From: Nicotiana tabacum | Taxonomy: Eukaryota; Streptophyta; Magnoliopsida; Solanales; Solanaceae | Assembly: GCF_000715075.1 (NCBI RefSeq) | Contig: NC_134081.1 | Span: forward strand, 68,874,153-68,938,152 | DNA length: 64,000 nt | Direction of reading: 5' to 3' | In this document: positions 1 to 12,700 of the stretch, in pieces | How positions within the stretch are numbered: position 1 is the stretch's first letter | How the letters are laid out: every line of letters begins with the position of its first letter | Made by a program: the position numbers and the translations under genes | Notes under the pieces: generated by a model | Databases searched by the model: none | The model's input: the letters and a program-made list of their open reading frames with translations, nothing else | What the model was told of the DNA's origin: nothing

Positions 1-164
1 ACTTATCCAAGGGCTTAAAACGCCATGAATAATATCAAAATCAAGAATCGACAATCAAAATCATTCTTTTAGCTTTCAAACCTTCAAACTTCGCCGAACC
101 TTTATATTTTGACTCTTCCTAATAAAATTTATAGTTGCTCCGCTATTTAAAAGTATTAAAAATA

Positions 165-429
165 CTCCCTCCGGTCCACAATAAGTGATTTTTTGGTCTT
201 TTTTTGTGGTCCAAAATAAGTGATTTTTCCAGATTTCAAGAATGAATTAATTATTTTTTCCTACATTGCCCTTGGAGTAAATAGTGTTGGAGTATGTGCT
301 AAGAGTGTTTATGTGAAGAGATAGTAAATGTTAATATGGTCAATTTCATTGCTAACTAATGTTAAAACGTGAATTTCTTAATCCATGTGAAAACAGTCAA
401 AAAAATCACTTATTGTGGATAGGAGAAAG
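165..429. mobile_element. Stowaway-like MITE
   Basis: The ends are long imperfect inverted repeats. The left end reads CTCCCTCCGGTCCACAATAA and the right end, read on the minus strand, begins CTTTCTCCTATCCACAATAA; both continue into GTGATTTTTT. The 265-bp unit is flanked by TA on each side, the target duplication expected of Tc1/Mariner-type Stowaway MITEs, and the interior is AT-rich without an ORF. The family assignment rests on the CTCCCTCCG terminus. Confidence 0.85.
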
Positions 430-979
430 TAATTTAGTTATGGACTATATTGATATGCGCGATAGAGTAAAAGAAAAATGAAATAGAAATGGCAAAATAG
501 GAAATTTTGTGAGCGCAAAAACCAAAGTGAGAGACATCATTAAAGCAGCCCAGCGCATCATAGTAAACGGTAATACCTTCTGTCCGTGCTCCGTAGTCGT
601 TATTTTACAAACTATCTTCACAGATTATGAATGAGCTGGACCAATCAGAACAGAATAGAATCAATAGATAGAGAGGATTGATAATCGCATAGCGTATTGT
701 TGTTATAGATTGTCTCAGATTTTTGGTATTCAGAAAATATATGTTGAAGAGCCAAACTCAACTTAGTTTTCTATTGAAGAGTGTAATAATTGTTGTATTC
801 TCAAAGATTTCAATTTTGATTCTGGAAAGTGGGTCTTGATTTTTGCTTGTGAAAGGCTAAAAATTTACTAGTTTATTTATTTGAAACGGATCCAAATGGA
901 CTATAGAGGATTGACCCAATTAGTTTAGAATTGAGGTGTTATTGTTGTGTTGTAAAAGTAGAAGAAAGAGGAGGTGAAG
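430..979 (+). other. upstream region of the GT14-like pseudogene
   Basis: No ORF or repeat was recognised here. The stretch is AT-rich with short pyrimidine tracts and would have held the promoter and 5' UTR of the glycosyltransferase copy that follows. No TATA box could be assigned with confidence. Confidence 0.3.
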
Positions 980-2412
980 ATGAAGAATAAGGGAGAGGAC
1001 GTAGACTCACCATTTTCAGTAGCAAAAGACTTACCAATTAGTCTTTTAAGGGTGATTTTAATGTTGATCATATTTGTAGTTGGGGTAGTAATTGGATTGT
1101 CTTCAACCTCACATATTAAATGGTACTTTACTTTCCAACCTCAGCAGATTATTATTGCAAATAATGCATTGGCTAATACAGTGAACAAAGATAGTAGTGG
1201 CAATTGTAAAAAGGATGATTGTTTAAGCATGTGAAGTTTCGGTATGCCCAAAGTATTGATACATGGATTATCGGAACGATGAATTGTTTTGGAGGGCTTC
1301 ATTGGTGCCTTACAAGGAAGAGTATCCATTTAAGAGAGTGCCTAAAGTGGCTTTTATGCTCTTGACTAGGGGAGATTTACCATTGTTGCAATTGTGGGAG
1401 AGGTTCTTTGACGGGAAGGATGTGAACAAATACTCGATATATGTTCATTCGCTCCCAGGATATGTGCTTAGTGTTTCCAATACCTCAGTTTTCTACAAGC
1501 GCCAGATCCCAAGTTGAGTATGGTTTCTTGACGACTTTAGTACTGTAGTTTGTTTATTGCTGTTCTTTCGTGCTTATTTTGTGTGAGGCTAAAGGTATCA
1601 TATGCTGATCAGCATATATAAAGAATCTTATATTGCACTGATCAGCAATGGAGCACAGTTACCTTCTTTGCTGCAAGCATCGAATTTCCTGTCTCCTGGA
1701 AAACTTTTCGTTTGTGAATAAATGAAAAATATGCTGAACTGTGTAATATGTTACCTCTTGTGATGTAAATGGATGGGAATTTGGTTTACAAGGTGTACTG
1801 AGTGTTGCTACTTACTACTAAAATTGAGTTGTGGAGCTGTGTGATTCACTTTCGTCCAACAATGATAGAAGACGAGTTAGGTGGCTGGAGTGCTGGTGAT
1901 AATTATGTCATGTTTGCAATGGAGATTTTTGGAGAAAACAAAGGAGAAAAAGGTGGAGTTAAAAGGAATATGCAGTTGTGTAGTTGCATTTCAGTGAGAT
2001 TATACTTTGATAAGGAGAAGGAGATGCAGGAAAACGCTATAGAGGTTATCAACATTTCTGTTGTTTGAGACTGAAAACTGGCTTTGGATTAGTTAGACTT
2101 AGATTACTTGAATTAGATACACTTTAAACACGGATGCTACTAATTACTCTGCTAAACCATTTTTCTTCTTCTTTTCAGCAGGTTGAATGGGGATCTGTAA
2201 CACTGGTTGATGCTGAGAGGCGACTTTTGGCCAATGCCCTGCTGGACTTCTCAAATGAGCGTTTCGTCCTTCTTTCTGATAGTTGCATTCCACTTTACAA
2301 TTTCTCAACTGTTTACAAGTATCTCATAGGGTCCATTCATAGTTTTGTTGGATCATATGATGATCCTTCTCGTTATGGGCGCGGGCGTTATAGTAGTGTG
2401 TCTGTGAGATAG
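980..2412 (+). pseudogene. truncated GT14 (core-2/I-branching-like) glycosyltransferase
   Basis: The reading begins at ATG 980. It shows a short cytosolic head, then a signal-anchor membrane segment (about residues 20-42, LLRVILMLIIFVVGVVIGLS), the layout of plant GT14/DUF266 type II Golgi proteins. The luminal part continues as NDELFWRASLVP, RVPKVAFMLLTRGDLPLLQLWERFF and YSIYVHSLPGY (1272-1515). After an intron it continues with VEWGSVTLVDAERRLLANALL and SDSCIPLYNFSTVYKYL (2180-2400). Several lesions are visible. There is an in-frame TGA at 1232-1234 and an apparent one-base G insertion near 1274 that shifts frame. A TGA at 1515-1517 sits where the family continues to the splice donor. No exon for the C-terminal half (the RGRYS..QWRKGSQWFE part and beyond) is found before the convergent gene at 3768. 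Family members are roughly 380-400 residues, so about half is missing. Donor use at the ends is uncertain. Confidence 0.8.
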
Positions 2413-3005
2413 GTTTTCTTCATTTTCTTTTCATGGGTGTAGTCTTGTTTACTATTAGTATCGGTGTATCCATTGATAGTGGTTAAGGTTAGTACATAAA
2501 TTTTGCTTTCCACATACATAATATAGTTGCTTGGCACTTCCTTTACTTCACAGAGCAAACAAATGAACTACTACATATTTTCCAGTGTCCAAGATAGCAT
2601 TGGACAGTAAGTCAGAAGTAACAAAAATGCTTTGAATGACAGCAAATCACACCATCTAAACATCAGCTGTTAGTAAAATGAATTTTCTGCATGAGTTGTT
2701 CTGATTAAGTTTCTTGATATTAAAATGAACATGTAATCTTTGTTTTGTTTTCCTTGAAATGACATTATCTTATCTGTTTTCTCCAAGCGATAAAAATGAC
2801 TAATCTCCTGGACAGGGAAGTCATGATCCTCTCTTCTTTGAGTTCAATGCTGCAAACATGATTCCTGCAGAATTCTTCGCTATTTAATGAAACCTTATGG
2901 GGCTTATATCTGGTGAAGTTTGTTATCACATTGTATTGGTGATAGTTGGCAGGGGAGACGCTGAAAGGTGCATTTTCCCAATAGGAGACAATGACATGGG
3001 TTATA
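2413..3005. other. non-coding, no recognisable GT14 exons
   Basis: The stretch was read on both strands for the missing C-terminal exons of the glycosyltransferase and none was found. It is AT-rich, without long ORFs or obvious repeats. A short segment (about 2815-2880) was checked and does not translate into any family motif. Confidence 0.4.
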
Positions 3006-3180
3006 CAGTCAAACCTCTCTATAACAGATTCGTTTGTTCCGAAATGTTTTGGCTGCTATAGTGAAGTGTTGTTATAGAGGACATATATTATAACATAATA
3101 TAATATTCGGTTCCGAGAATAACTCGCTTTTATAGTGAATGGCTATTATACATGGATGTTATTATAAAGAGGTTTGACTG
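3006..3180. mobile_element. Emigrant-like MITE (Tc1/Mariner, pogo type)
   Basis: A 175-bp element with terminal inverted repeats: CAGTCAAACCTCTCTATAAC on the left, and CAGTCAAACCTCTTTATAAT on the right when read on the minus strand. It is flanked by TA on both sides. The CAGT.AAACCTCT terminus and TA duplication match the Emigrant class of plant MITEs, linked to pogo-like transposases. It has no coding capacity. It lies between the two convergent genes, just beyond the likely 3' end of the DUF707 gene. Confidence 0.85.
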
Positions 3181-3767
3181 TACGAGACCAAAATTGGGGA
3201 TATTATTGACTGATTGAAGAATTTCTGGCAAAATAGTATAATCTGAAAACAAATAAAGACCAATTAGAGCTACCATAAAAGCAGAATAGCAGATATCAAT
3301 TAATGTGAGAAACAAGAAAGAAAAGGAAGAGGAAAGACAGTTATACCAACCAGATAAAATCAAACAAATTGATTTTGACAAAAATTTATGTACATTACAC
3401 AAGCAACAGTCTTTAGTCAAAAGAAGAAAAAGGTATTTACAAATTGCACAAAACTTAATCTTTAGCAGACCCAACCAAAGTGTGAAAATCGGAGAGGGAA
3501 AAAAAAGATAGTAGCAAAAGGAAAGAACAAAAAGACTTGATTTCTCCTTCCCGCGCTAGAGATGCTGCATGAACCATACACCGTCAGTAGAACGCTCTTC
3601 GAGGATTCATCTTTACATGCTTAAGGTAAAAGGATCGTATTGCTGCTTCTTGATTTATCTTTCTATCCACGCTGTAATAAATTTACAGCTTCTGAGGCAC
3701 TAGCACTCTTCTGTACACATTGTATACACAAACGCTGCTTGTTTCGTAGAAGGTGATCAATCATGTA
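3181..3767 (-). other. probable 3' UTR and downstream region of the DUF707 gene
   Basis: This stretch follows the TAG stop (3768-3770) of the minus-strand gene. It is AT-rich with no ORF of substance on either strand and no repeat boundary between the stop and the MITE. The poly(A) site could not be placed from sequence alone. Confidence 0.35.
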
Positions 3768-6700
3768 CTAACCACGAGGTTCAGTTTCTTGGTTTTGAAA
3801 TGGATCAACCCAACATTCATCTTCCTTGCTGGCTTTAACCCATCTTTCCCAGAAAATCTTCATTTCGATAGAAGATCGATTTCTAACCTGCAGTATATTA
3901 TAAATAACCTAGCAATATGAGAAGGATAATTGTTGTTGGTGAAAGCCTTAAACAAAGGGATACTGGTGCTTTCAATAGGCTAGTAGTAAGGTTAGAACAA
4001 AGACGGATCTCTAAAAGCAGCACTGCAGAAAGGATATGTTGTACACGAGAATTTCAACTCACCAGGGATCTATTATCAAATTTCTCATAAAGTGCAGTTG
4101 CCTGCAATAGACAGAGAGTAAAATTTAGACAACATCCATAGACAGGACAGACACGATTAAGGAATTCAGATTTAAACATCGTACCGATGCTTCTGAATCG
4201 GACATATTCTTGCTTTGTGGAGAATGATCTGCCAGTTCTTTGCTCGACTAGAGAATTTAGAACCAAACGGTGTGAGACAAGTCAAAAACTAGAACTTCAT
4301 TATAACCATTACCACAAGAAGCAAACACGAAAGAGAGAGGACCAGTTACATACAAATGTTTCAGTTCCACTATCATAATAGAAACCGCAAACTATATTGA
4401 TAATCACAATGTTTTAATGTATCATATTGCCATTGCACGCTCTCTCACAGGTTCCAAAGAACAGTGCATAAATGGCAGTGTAACAACCTTTAACCCATAT
4501 TTAGTTCCTCTGGAGAAAATTCTTAACTTCTCAACCAAGAATGATCTACAACCAATCCCGTCACAGAAAAGAAACACAGAAATGGAACTATCAGATAAGA
4601 TATGGATCAGTCGATAACTGCAAAGGACGTTACAGTTATACGAAGTTCACTCGTTGCTGAATAGCAGGCACATTTTTTACTTTAGGAACTCTTCATATTG
4701 TACACCAATACACTTTGTCATATGCACAACTGTGCAACATTGTAATCCTATTTACTGATGAAAATAAAGAGGTAATCTGCATTAATTTAGTGGATAAAGA
4801 AGTACGCCACCAGGGTAGTAGATGAAACAACAAACAGTGGTGGAACAGTTGTCAATGTCTGTTCACGTGAAGAGTATCAAACAAGACGAAGAAATTACTT
4901 GCCTTATTTCCATCTGAATTACCACCACCTAGTGTAGGGACACCCAGATGAGTTATGTACTCTGAATCAACCACACCAACTTTCTTTGTACGATCACCCT
5001 GAGAACTAAGAGCTTATGTGTTACCATCATACCAATTGAAGACTCAAAACGAAGAGTTAGTCAAAAACACTATTTTAGGAATTTGCCTGTGCACAATAAC
5101 CAAGCTTCTTATCCAGGCCCCAAGCATGGATCAAATCATTCTGTTGATAAAAGAATAATTAGTTAAAGGCAAGCACAATTTTCAGCCACAAGATTATCAG
5201 GAAATTTTAAAAGTATATTATCATTAAGCAGATTCTCGGTATAAGCTACATGTTATCAACAACTTTGTTCCCCATGTATAAGTCGACTTGATTACGTTGT
5301 TAAGCAAAGCTCCTATACCTGGACCATATACCAAGCACAACGCCAGGCAGCTTTTGAGAATACAGGAGCCATCATTTCCACCCACCTGCATGACAGATTT
5401 ACTTGCGGAATAAAAATAAAGTTCATTCTGACTGGTGACCATAATAAACATTCCAAGCCATAAGAAAAAAGAGGATTAGAGCTACCAGATTTAGTTTGAG
5501 CGGAACTTGTTAAGCTGATAATAAAGAGAAGGAACAGTTTATAGTTCTTTACCCTACACAAGGAGGCGCTGTGCTGTTGTTATCACACCTTGAGGAACCT
5601 TTGAACCTATAAAACCTCCTATTGAAAGCATCAAAATTACAAGTCAGTTTGGCATGAGATTCTCCAGCAATAATTAAGTAAAAATGTGACTTCTCTAACA
5701 GCTTAAGCTTTTAGATGAGATGTTTATACACTTCAACATGGTATCATCCATCCCTATCCCTATTCTTGGTTGGGTTTACTTAATGCTGGGGCCCATGTTA
5801 TGTATCCAACAATCTTCTAGAAAACAGACAGGTGTTCCAACTAAAACAAAAGTAGACACAACAACAACAATAAAAAAAACCAGTGTAACGCAAACCTTAC
5901 CCCTACCTTGTGAAGGTAGAGAGGCTGTTTCCGTTAGACCCCCGGCTCAAGATAAAAGTAAAAGAAGCAGACACAACATGTAGTAACACCAACAAGATAA
6001 AGAGATAAGGTGACAAGATAGCGAAAGGATCAACATATCGTAAAAGAAACCTACGGATAAGAAGGTATGAAGATAAGAGATTAATACTAATGCTACAAAC
6101 ATGAAAATGAGACACTCCCGCCTATCTACTAACCTTCTACCCGAATTCCCAACCTCCACACTCTCCTAGCAAGGTCATGTCCTCAGTAACCACAAGTAGA
6201 TGTTGCATGAAAACAACCGCTAATCATAAGGAGAATAATGGTTTAAAGAAAGAAACTGTTCGAACTTTTTAACTTAAAAACCAACTACATTTTCAGCGAG
6301 TTTTCAATCTCACTAGCCAAAGCAAGTAAATGAGAAGAAGGAAGAGAAAGCCAAGCGCAGTAGTCTTTGGTCCATGAGCTCTAATTCATATAACATTAGA
6401 TAGTTCAGCTACTCAGTAGCTCTTCCACTCATAAAAGATTAACTCTGTCCTACCAAGTTGAAAATCTGTCTAACCTGTGTACTCTAGAGTTCCTTCTGCG
6501 TACAGTAATAGGATGATGAACTTCTGATTTACCAAGATCAAGTGCAGGCTGTGATATCTCCAACCCTTCTTCTCTAACAATAGATAGATACCTGGAAAAG
6601 ACAATGGCCACTAAAAAGGTTATTTCAAATGGCAAACTAATAGGCCTAACTATCTAGCAATCTCTTGTGAATTATCACTTAGGTACCCACTTCTCTTGAG

Positions 6701-9700
6701 CTGTTGAGCATGACAAATTTTTTATATTTTCTAACAAATATTAAGCAGTTGTTTTGCTAAACCACCCGACAGCTCTTTTAACACAGATTTCAGATGTTCA
6801 AGCGATGTATTTTCATAATGTAGCTGAAAATGAGGCACTAACTTGTCTGGATGAAAGCTTTCAACTCCAAGGTCCTCATCCCACAAGAAAATGTAATCAT
6901 ACTCAGAAACTATGTCAGGGTGTAGAAACCTCTTCGCAAACCACCTATAACCAGAGAGTTAGATGTGTGAAAAGCTGCACAAAACTTACAGTAAACACAA
7001 AGAAGTTGTCCAGAACTGACTTAACCATTTTGTTTGGTTCATAGCAGAGACATGTATGACAAGGCTACTCCATTCCAGATCGTTCCATTCATCCACCACA
7101 CCATCATAGTGAAACAGCATCACAACAAAGTCATGCTCAAGAAACTGCAGCAAGTTATATAACCGATATGAGGAGCAGAACTTATGATCCTATTTTCAAG
7201 CCAAACAAGGAGGCAAAGATGAATATATATATACCTTTTTAATGAGGCTGTTCACCAACTCTTTTTGCTTTATTCCAACTGCAATCGCCAACAAATTAAC
7301 TGAATTTGGCGACTTCTTCTGAATGGAAATATTGCATAATAAGCAATAAGAAACAGAGAAAATATCAGAAAAAGTTATGCTAGTTATGGGGCTTGTGGAC
7401 AGATAAAATGGTAAAAGCTAGAACTGCTGACGACTTCTGCTCTCACAAATGAATTTGGACAACATTGCACCCAGGGAAACATAGTGCAAGCACGACGATT
7501 ACAACGCATAAATTTTACCTGCAGTATCCGATCACCATTTTTTCCAGATGACATTCCACATGCCTCAGTAATTCTATCTTTCTTTATTTTTTACTCTTCA
7601 AGTTATGGATGGAAAATTGACAGTTACATCACTATTAGAAGCTTTGCAACATCCTAGATCCAGTGGTTGAGTGGCCTAAAGAGAGTAATTATATACATTT
7701 TCTATATGAAATAAAACGATCATATTACTAATGCGTTCCTTCTGGACTTGGATATTCTATATTCCATCAACTTTACAACATAAACATAATTGTGGCATCA
7801 CCCTTAGATCCTACTTCGACTATCAAAATCAAGGCGCAATCTGTCATCAGAAAACCACGGAGAAGAATAGAGCATTATTACTGGATTACATGAAAAACTT
7901 GATATATGATATATGGAATTGTTTACGTACATCGACATCACCCCACAGCGGGCGCATTTCCAGGTTCGAAGTTTTCGAAACAATTCCTTCAGGAAGTGCC
8001 TCACTCCCAAATGGCCTGCACTTTTCCTGTGAGGAATAAATGAGTAATTTAAAAGAAGCCAGAAATCAAAAACCAAATAAAAATAATAGCAAACCTTGCA
8101 TTTGGTAGATGTATGACTCGCTTCTTTTTGCTGTCTTAACTGTACCTACATAGGAACTTTTTAAGTTAATTCACAGATATGCTAGTGTAATTAAAGAACA
8201 AGACATTCCAAATTTATTTTAGTAGACTGGTCTCAATCAAATTGTATTATTTTCTGAAAGACTAGGTAGACTTGTCTCAACCAAATTATTCTTTTGTTCT
8301 CATCAATTAGGTTGACTAGTTTAAACCCAAGTTATAATTTTCTCTTGGGCATAAATTTTATAAGGTAAATCTTGGACGTAAAATATACTGTCACTACATT
8401 TGCAGTATTGTGGAAGACCAGGTATGCTTTATCAAAACAAATAGCCACAGGGGATTTATATTGCCCCAAGCGGTGTCATTCATCAAAAAATTTACTAAAC
8501 ATGGTCAAGCAAAACGAAAATATTGGGTATAAATAGAAAAAATGACATTGCTTGTAAAAGAAGGATCTACTGGTTTGCTGGTATATCATTTTTTGAGAGG
8601 TCAATGGTTTGAACCCCGTTGATTTAGCCTGAGTTATAAAAAACTAGTATATATATCCGCGCTTTGCGCTGTACCAGCCGGGAGGGAACAAATAAAAAAG
8701 AAAACAAATGTAGTGCCATTGCCACCTTACTCAAGAATACAACATAAATCATAGTACAATTGATGTATTAGAATAACTATCATGACATATATATATACAC
8801 ACACACCAACGGTAAAAAGAGCAAAGCTTCTAACTTTCTGAATCATTTGAGAGGCAATCTATAACTTTCACATATCGACTTGCCTCTTTCTGCTATTAGA
8901 GAAAAAATACAAATAAATAAATAAGCAATTCATGTAGGTGCGTAGAAAAGATAAATAGAGAAGGCCCTATCTCGAAACTTAGAAATTCTACTCTCGCATG
9001 AAGGTAATTAGACATAATTAGAAATCTCGAGATTTTTTTTATTTTTACAAAGATTTAATATTTGTAAGTATGTTATCTAACTTTTCTTATTTTAATTTAT
9101 CCACTCTATTTAGATTATTCTGGCATAATTGGAAGCGACATGAAGTTTAAGAAAGAAATAATGATTTTTAAAACTTGAGGCCTTATTAAGTATTTTGTAA
9201 TATTTGTGGAGCATTGGGCTTTTGAAAGTTGGAATTTATGATCCTAAACATGTTATAATATTTGTGTAATCATAAAAGCTTATCATTATGACTAAATGTA
9301 ATGTTCAAATTAAATTGTTTTCAAAATTTAGGATGCTGCAATTATTTTTGGAAGAACTCAGAAGAGAATGAAATTAATTAATTTCATTTTCTTATTTTCT
9401 ACTTAAAATATATATAGGGAAAAAAAAAAGAGAAACATATGCGGTCATACGTGATGGATGCAATTCGACTCTTCAGCAATTCTTTTTCGTTTCTTCCCTC
9501 TCATTTCTTGTATCCTCTTTCTCTTTGTTTCCCTTTTATTTTCTCCTTCATTCCCTTCCTTTTCATCCATTACTTTTTCAACTTCTCCCATACTGGAGCC
9601 CCTTTTCACGGCATATTGGAACTATTTCCCATCCAAAATAACCAAACAAATATTTTTACGCCAGATTTTCTTAAACATTGTTCTTTTTTCGAAACAGATT

Positions 9701-12700
9701 CTCATACTATTTCGACACTAATCATTCTCGACTATAAATTCATGTTATCACAGACTCCGGACACGGAATACCTTGAAGGCCAAGAAGATCATAAGAATAG
9801 TAACAGTTGTAAATTTAATGATTCAAATATTTTATCAAAAATTTGTCGTCATTGTTTCAGTTTGATTTAAGCCATAAAGGTTAATGAGATACTCAAATCT
9901 TCTTGAATGAAAAGTTGTGTTCAATTTAACGGTCAAGCGCCAAATAACAAACAACTACAAAGTCAATGGACTTTCAAATAGAGAAACAACAAAGCAAAAA
10001 CATGGAAATGTAATACGTGATTAAGCATAGGTATAGGTTCTTCTACAAGAGGAAATAGAGTAAGTTAATAATACCTTCAGGCTTCAGGAGCGGTAATGAA
10101 GTTAGAAATACAAAAAGCATGGCGGTAAACGTGGTAGAATTAATTGCAGAAACATGAATTGTAAAAGGTAAATGAATCATCATAGTCCAACTACCATGGA
10201 AAAAATCACAGTTGGTTGCTCGTGGTCCTCTGAGTGACTGAAAAGCTTCATTTGTAATATTGTGAAGTACAATAAATCTTGTAATAAAATTAGTATTAAG
10301 TATCATTAATATAAAGAAAAATTGATTTGTAACTGAAATGTTTCTTTAATTGTTCGTTTGTGTAATAGACGTGACTTTTTGGATTGTTGTAGTCTGGACC
10401 AAATGTTTACAGTGGTGTCTTTTGGGCTTTTACAAATATCACATAAATAAAAATAAAGGGGAAAATAGCAAAAAATTGAGAAAAAAGATAACTGGGAATT
10501 CTGTGATTAGAGCATGCCACATCACCTCCCCAATGCCCCTAAATTATATAAATATATAGATTTAAGCAGCCTTAAAAACCCAAAACTTGAAAAGTAATCA
10601 AATATCGACACCTCTTACGAAGAATCATGTGTACGCTACTGAATGGCCAAATATATGCACTACAAGCAAACCATTCCACAAGTCAACTTCAAATCATTCG
10701 TCTAGTAAGGCAATGATTTAAAGAGAGAAACTAGGAAATATGCAGAGTAAACAGCAAAAACTACTTAAGTTGCCTATTAAGCTTAGTAACAGATCTTTAT
10801 TCAAGCAGCATGCCTCCAAATTTTACTAGAACCCTCAAAATGAAGGAAATAAGATATTTCTGTCTTTTTGGGACAGGTAATTGGAGCATACAAATTTCAT
10901 ATTAACTCCTTAGAATCTTAGAACTAACATGCATGCTACATAAAGAACTTCCGAAGCTTAAAGCACACACATACGAGGTACTACTGTAAGAATGCACGGG
11001 AGAAAAATCGATTTTTTCACCAAGTCCCTCACTATCTAACAACTACAAGAGAACAGATACTAGTTCTTAGGCAGACATAGATACCACGGTGTCTTGAAAA
11101 GTCAAAATCAGAGGAAGCAACCAGAGACCATCTGACATCATAGAACACTGACAAGATAAAAGGGAATCCATGATAACTATGTCTTGGAAAGTCAACGACT
11201 AGAGGAAGCAAACAAAGACCATCTGAAGTTGTAGAACAATGAAAAGATAAAAGACAATCTACACAAATGTCAAGAGAGGACAGGAAGAGGAAAGTAGCCA
11301 ACAGGATTTTCAGAGATCCTCAGTTTCTTAGTTGAATCTTCTATACATCTTTATACAGCATGAGTCACAACTTTCAATTTTAAAAAGATAAATCGAAAAC
11401 TAATCAACACCTGAGACTTCTGTCTTTGAAAGGGCTTATAAAACCAGAAATCAGGTGCAGAATTTCCACAAATGAAAAGAAGCCTACAAGTTCAAGTTCA
11501 TTTTCTGTAGAAACAAACCTCACATGTACCACATTGTGCATTCTGTTGTGAGTTGTTCATTCCCAATCCTAAAAACACCTGCAAATACTCAAATTATTAA
11601 GCTTATAGTACCAGATCTCATGCAACTACAACATTTTCATACTTGAGACGTTATCCTACACAGAATTATTGACAGTTTGGCAACACAAGAAACAAGAAAG
11701 CTCCTTCGACCAAAAATCAGCGTGCCGCTTACTAAAGCATGAAATTTGTATTACGTGAATTCACCCGAACCTCGGAGAATGTTATTAGGCTATAGAAAGA
11801 AATCCAGGAATAATAAAGTGAATATATTTCGCTGACATGGATATATATCTCAGGTGAACCTAAAGATTATAGAATGACATAAAACGGTTTTTTTTTTAAA
11901 AGAACTTCAAGTTTGATTGCTCATGGCATATAGCAGCATCACTTAAGCCTTACTCTAAATAGGCATAAAAGGGTTTTAATTGTCCACTTTTACGTTACAA
12001 GTAAAAGCATATTTTCTAATTACACCAACATGAAAGACTAATTAAAACACTCTCCACTCAATCATTCAGTTCTCACAGTTCTTGACCTCTTATAGGTCAT
12101 TCAGAAAAATAATATTGATAAACTAAAGGTTGTAACCCCTGAGTAAATGGTATAGCACCAATGCAATGGTGTGAGGGAAGTCCTTTTTTAATTTTTGTTG
12201 GGTCATCTCATTCTTATTGCCATAGTTTACAAACTCTACTCGCTATGTAGAGAACTAGTTCAGAGACGAGCTGTTTTTTCATACACAGAACAATATATGG
12301 TAGTCATGCATCCTAAAGCAAGTGAAATCTGATGTTTGTTTACTTGCTTTTACGCGGAGCATGCAAGGGATAACTAATTTAACACTTCAGGCAAAGAAAA
12401 GAACAACACAAGTAGGATTGAACTTTATGTAAATTCTACATATGTGAAACAGATAACAATGAAAGAATGTGACAACAAATTTGTACCCTGAAATCATTGG
12501 CCAAAAAAGCGTTTCCAGTGAAGTAAATAGCACAAATCAAAGCAACAGTGATGAAGATGCTGCAGAGACATGATCTACTTTTAGGATCAGGAAGGGAAAC
12601 CTGAAAAGATGACATGATGATAGATAAATCAAACAAGTACAGATCCTACTACATAATCGCATATATTAAAATAACTAATACATTAAAGAGTATTATCACA

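Noticed and set aside
1141..1329. Minus-strand ORF over the GT14 exon
   Set aside because: Antisense shadow of the glycosyltransferase pseudogene.
8560..8650. Possible tRNA-derived SINE head, with GGTTTGAACCCCG resembling a pol III B box
   Set aside because: A convincing A box at the right distance, a tail and target duplications were not found, so no SINE is claimed.
9439..9870. 143-codon plus-strand ORF in DUF707 intron 3
   Set aside because: Phe/Ser/Leu-rich low-complexity translation of a T/C-rich stretch, with no motif, inside an intron of the opposite strand.
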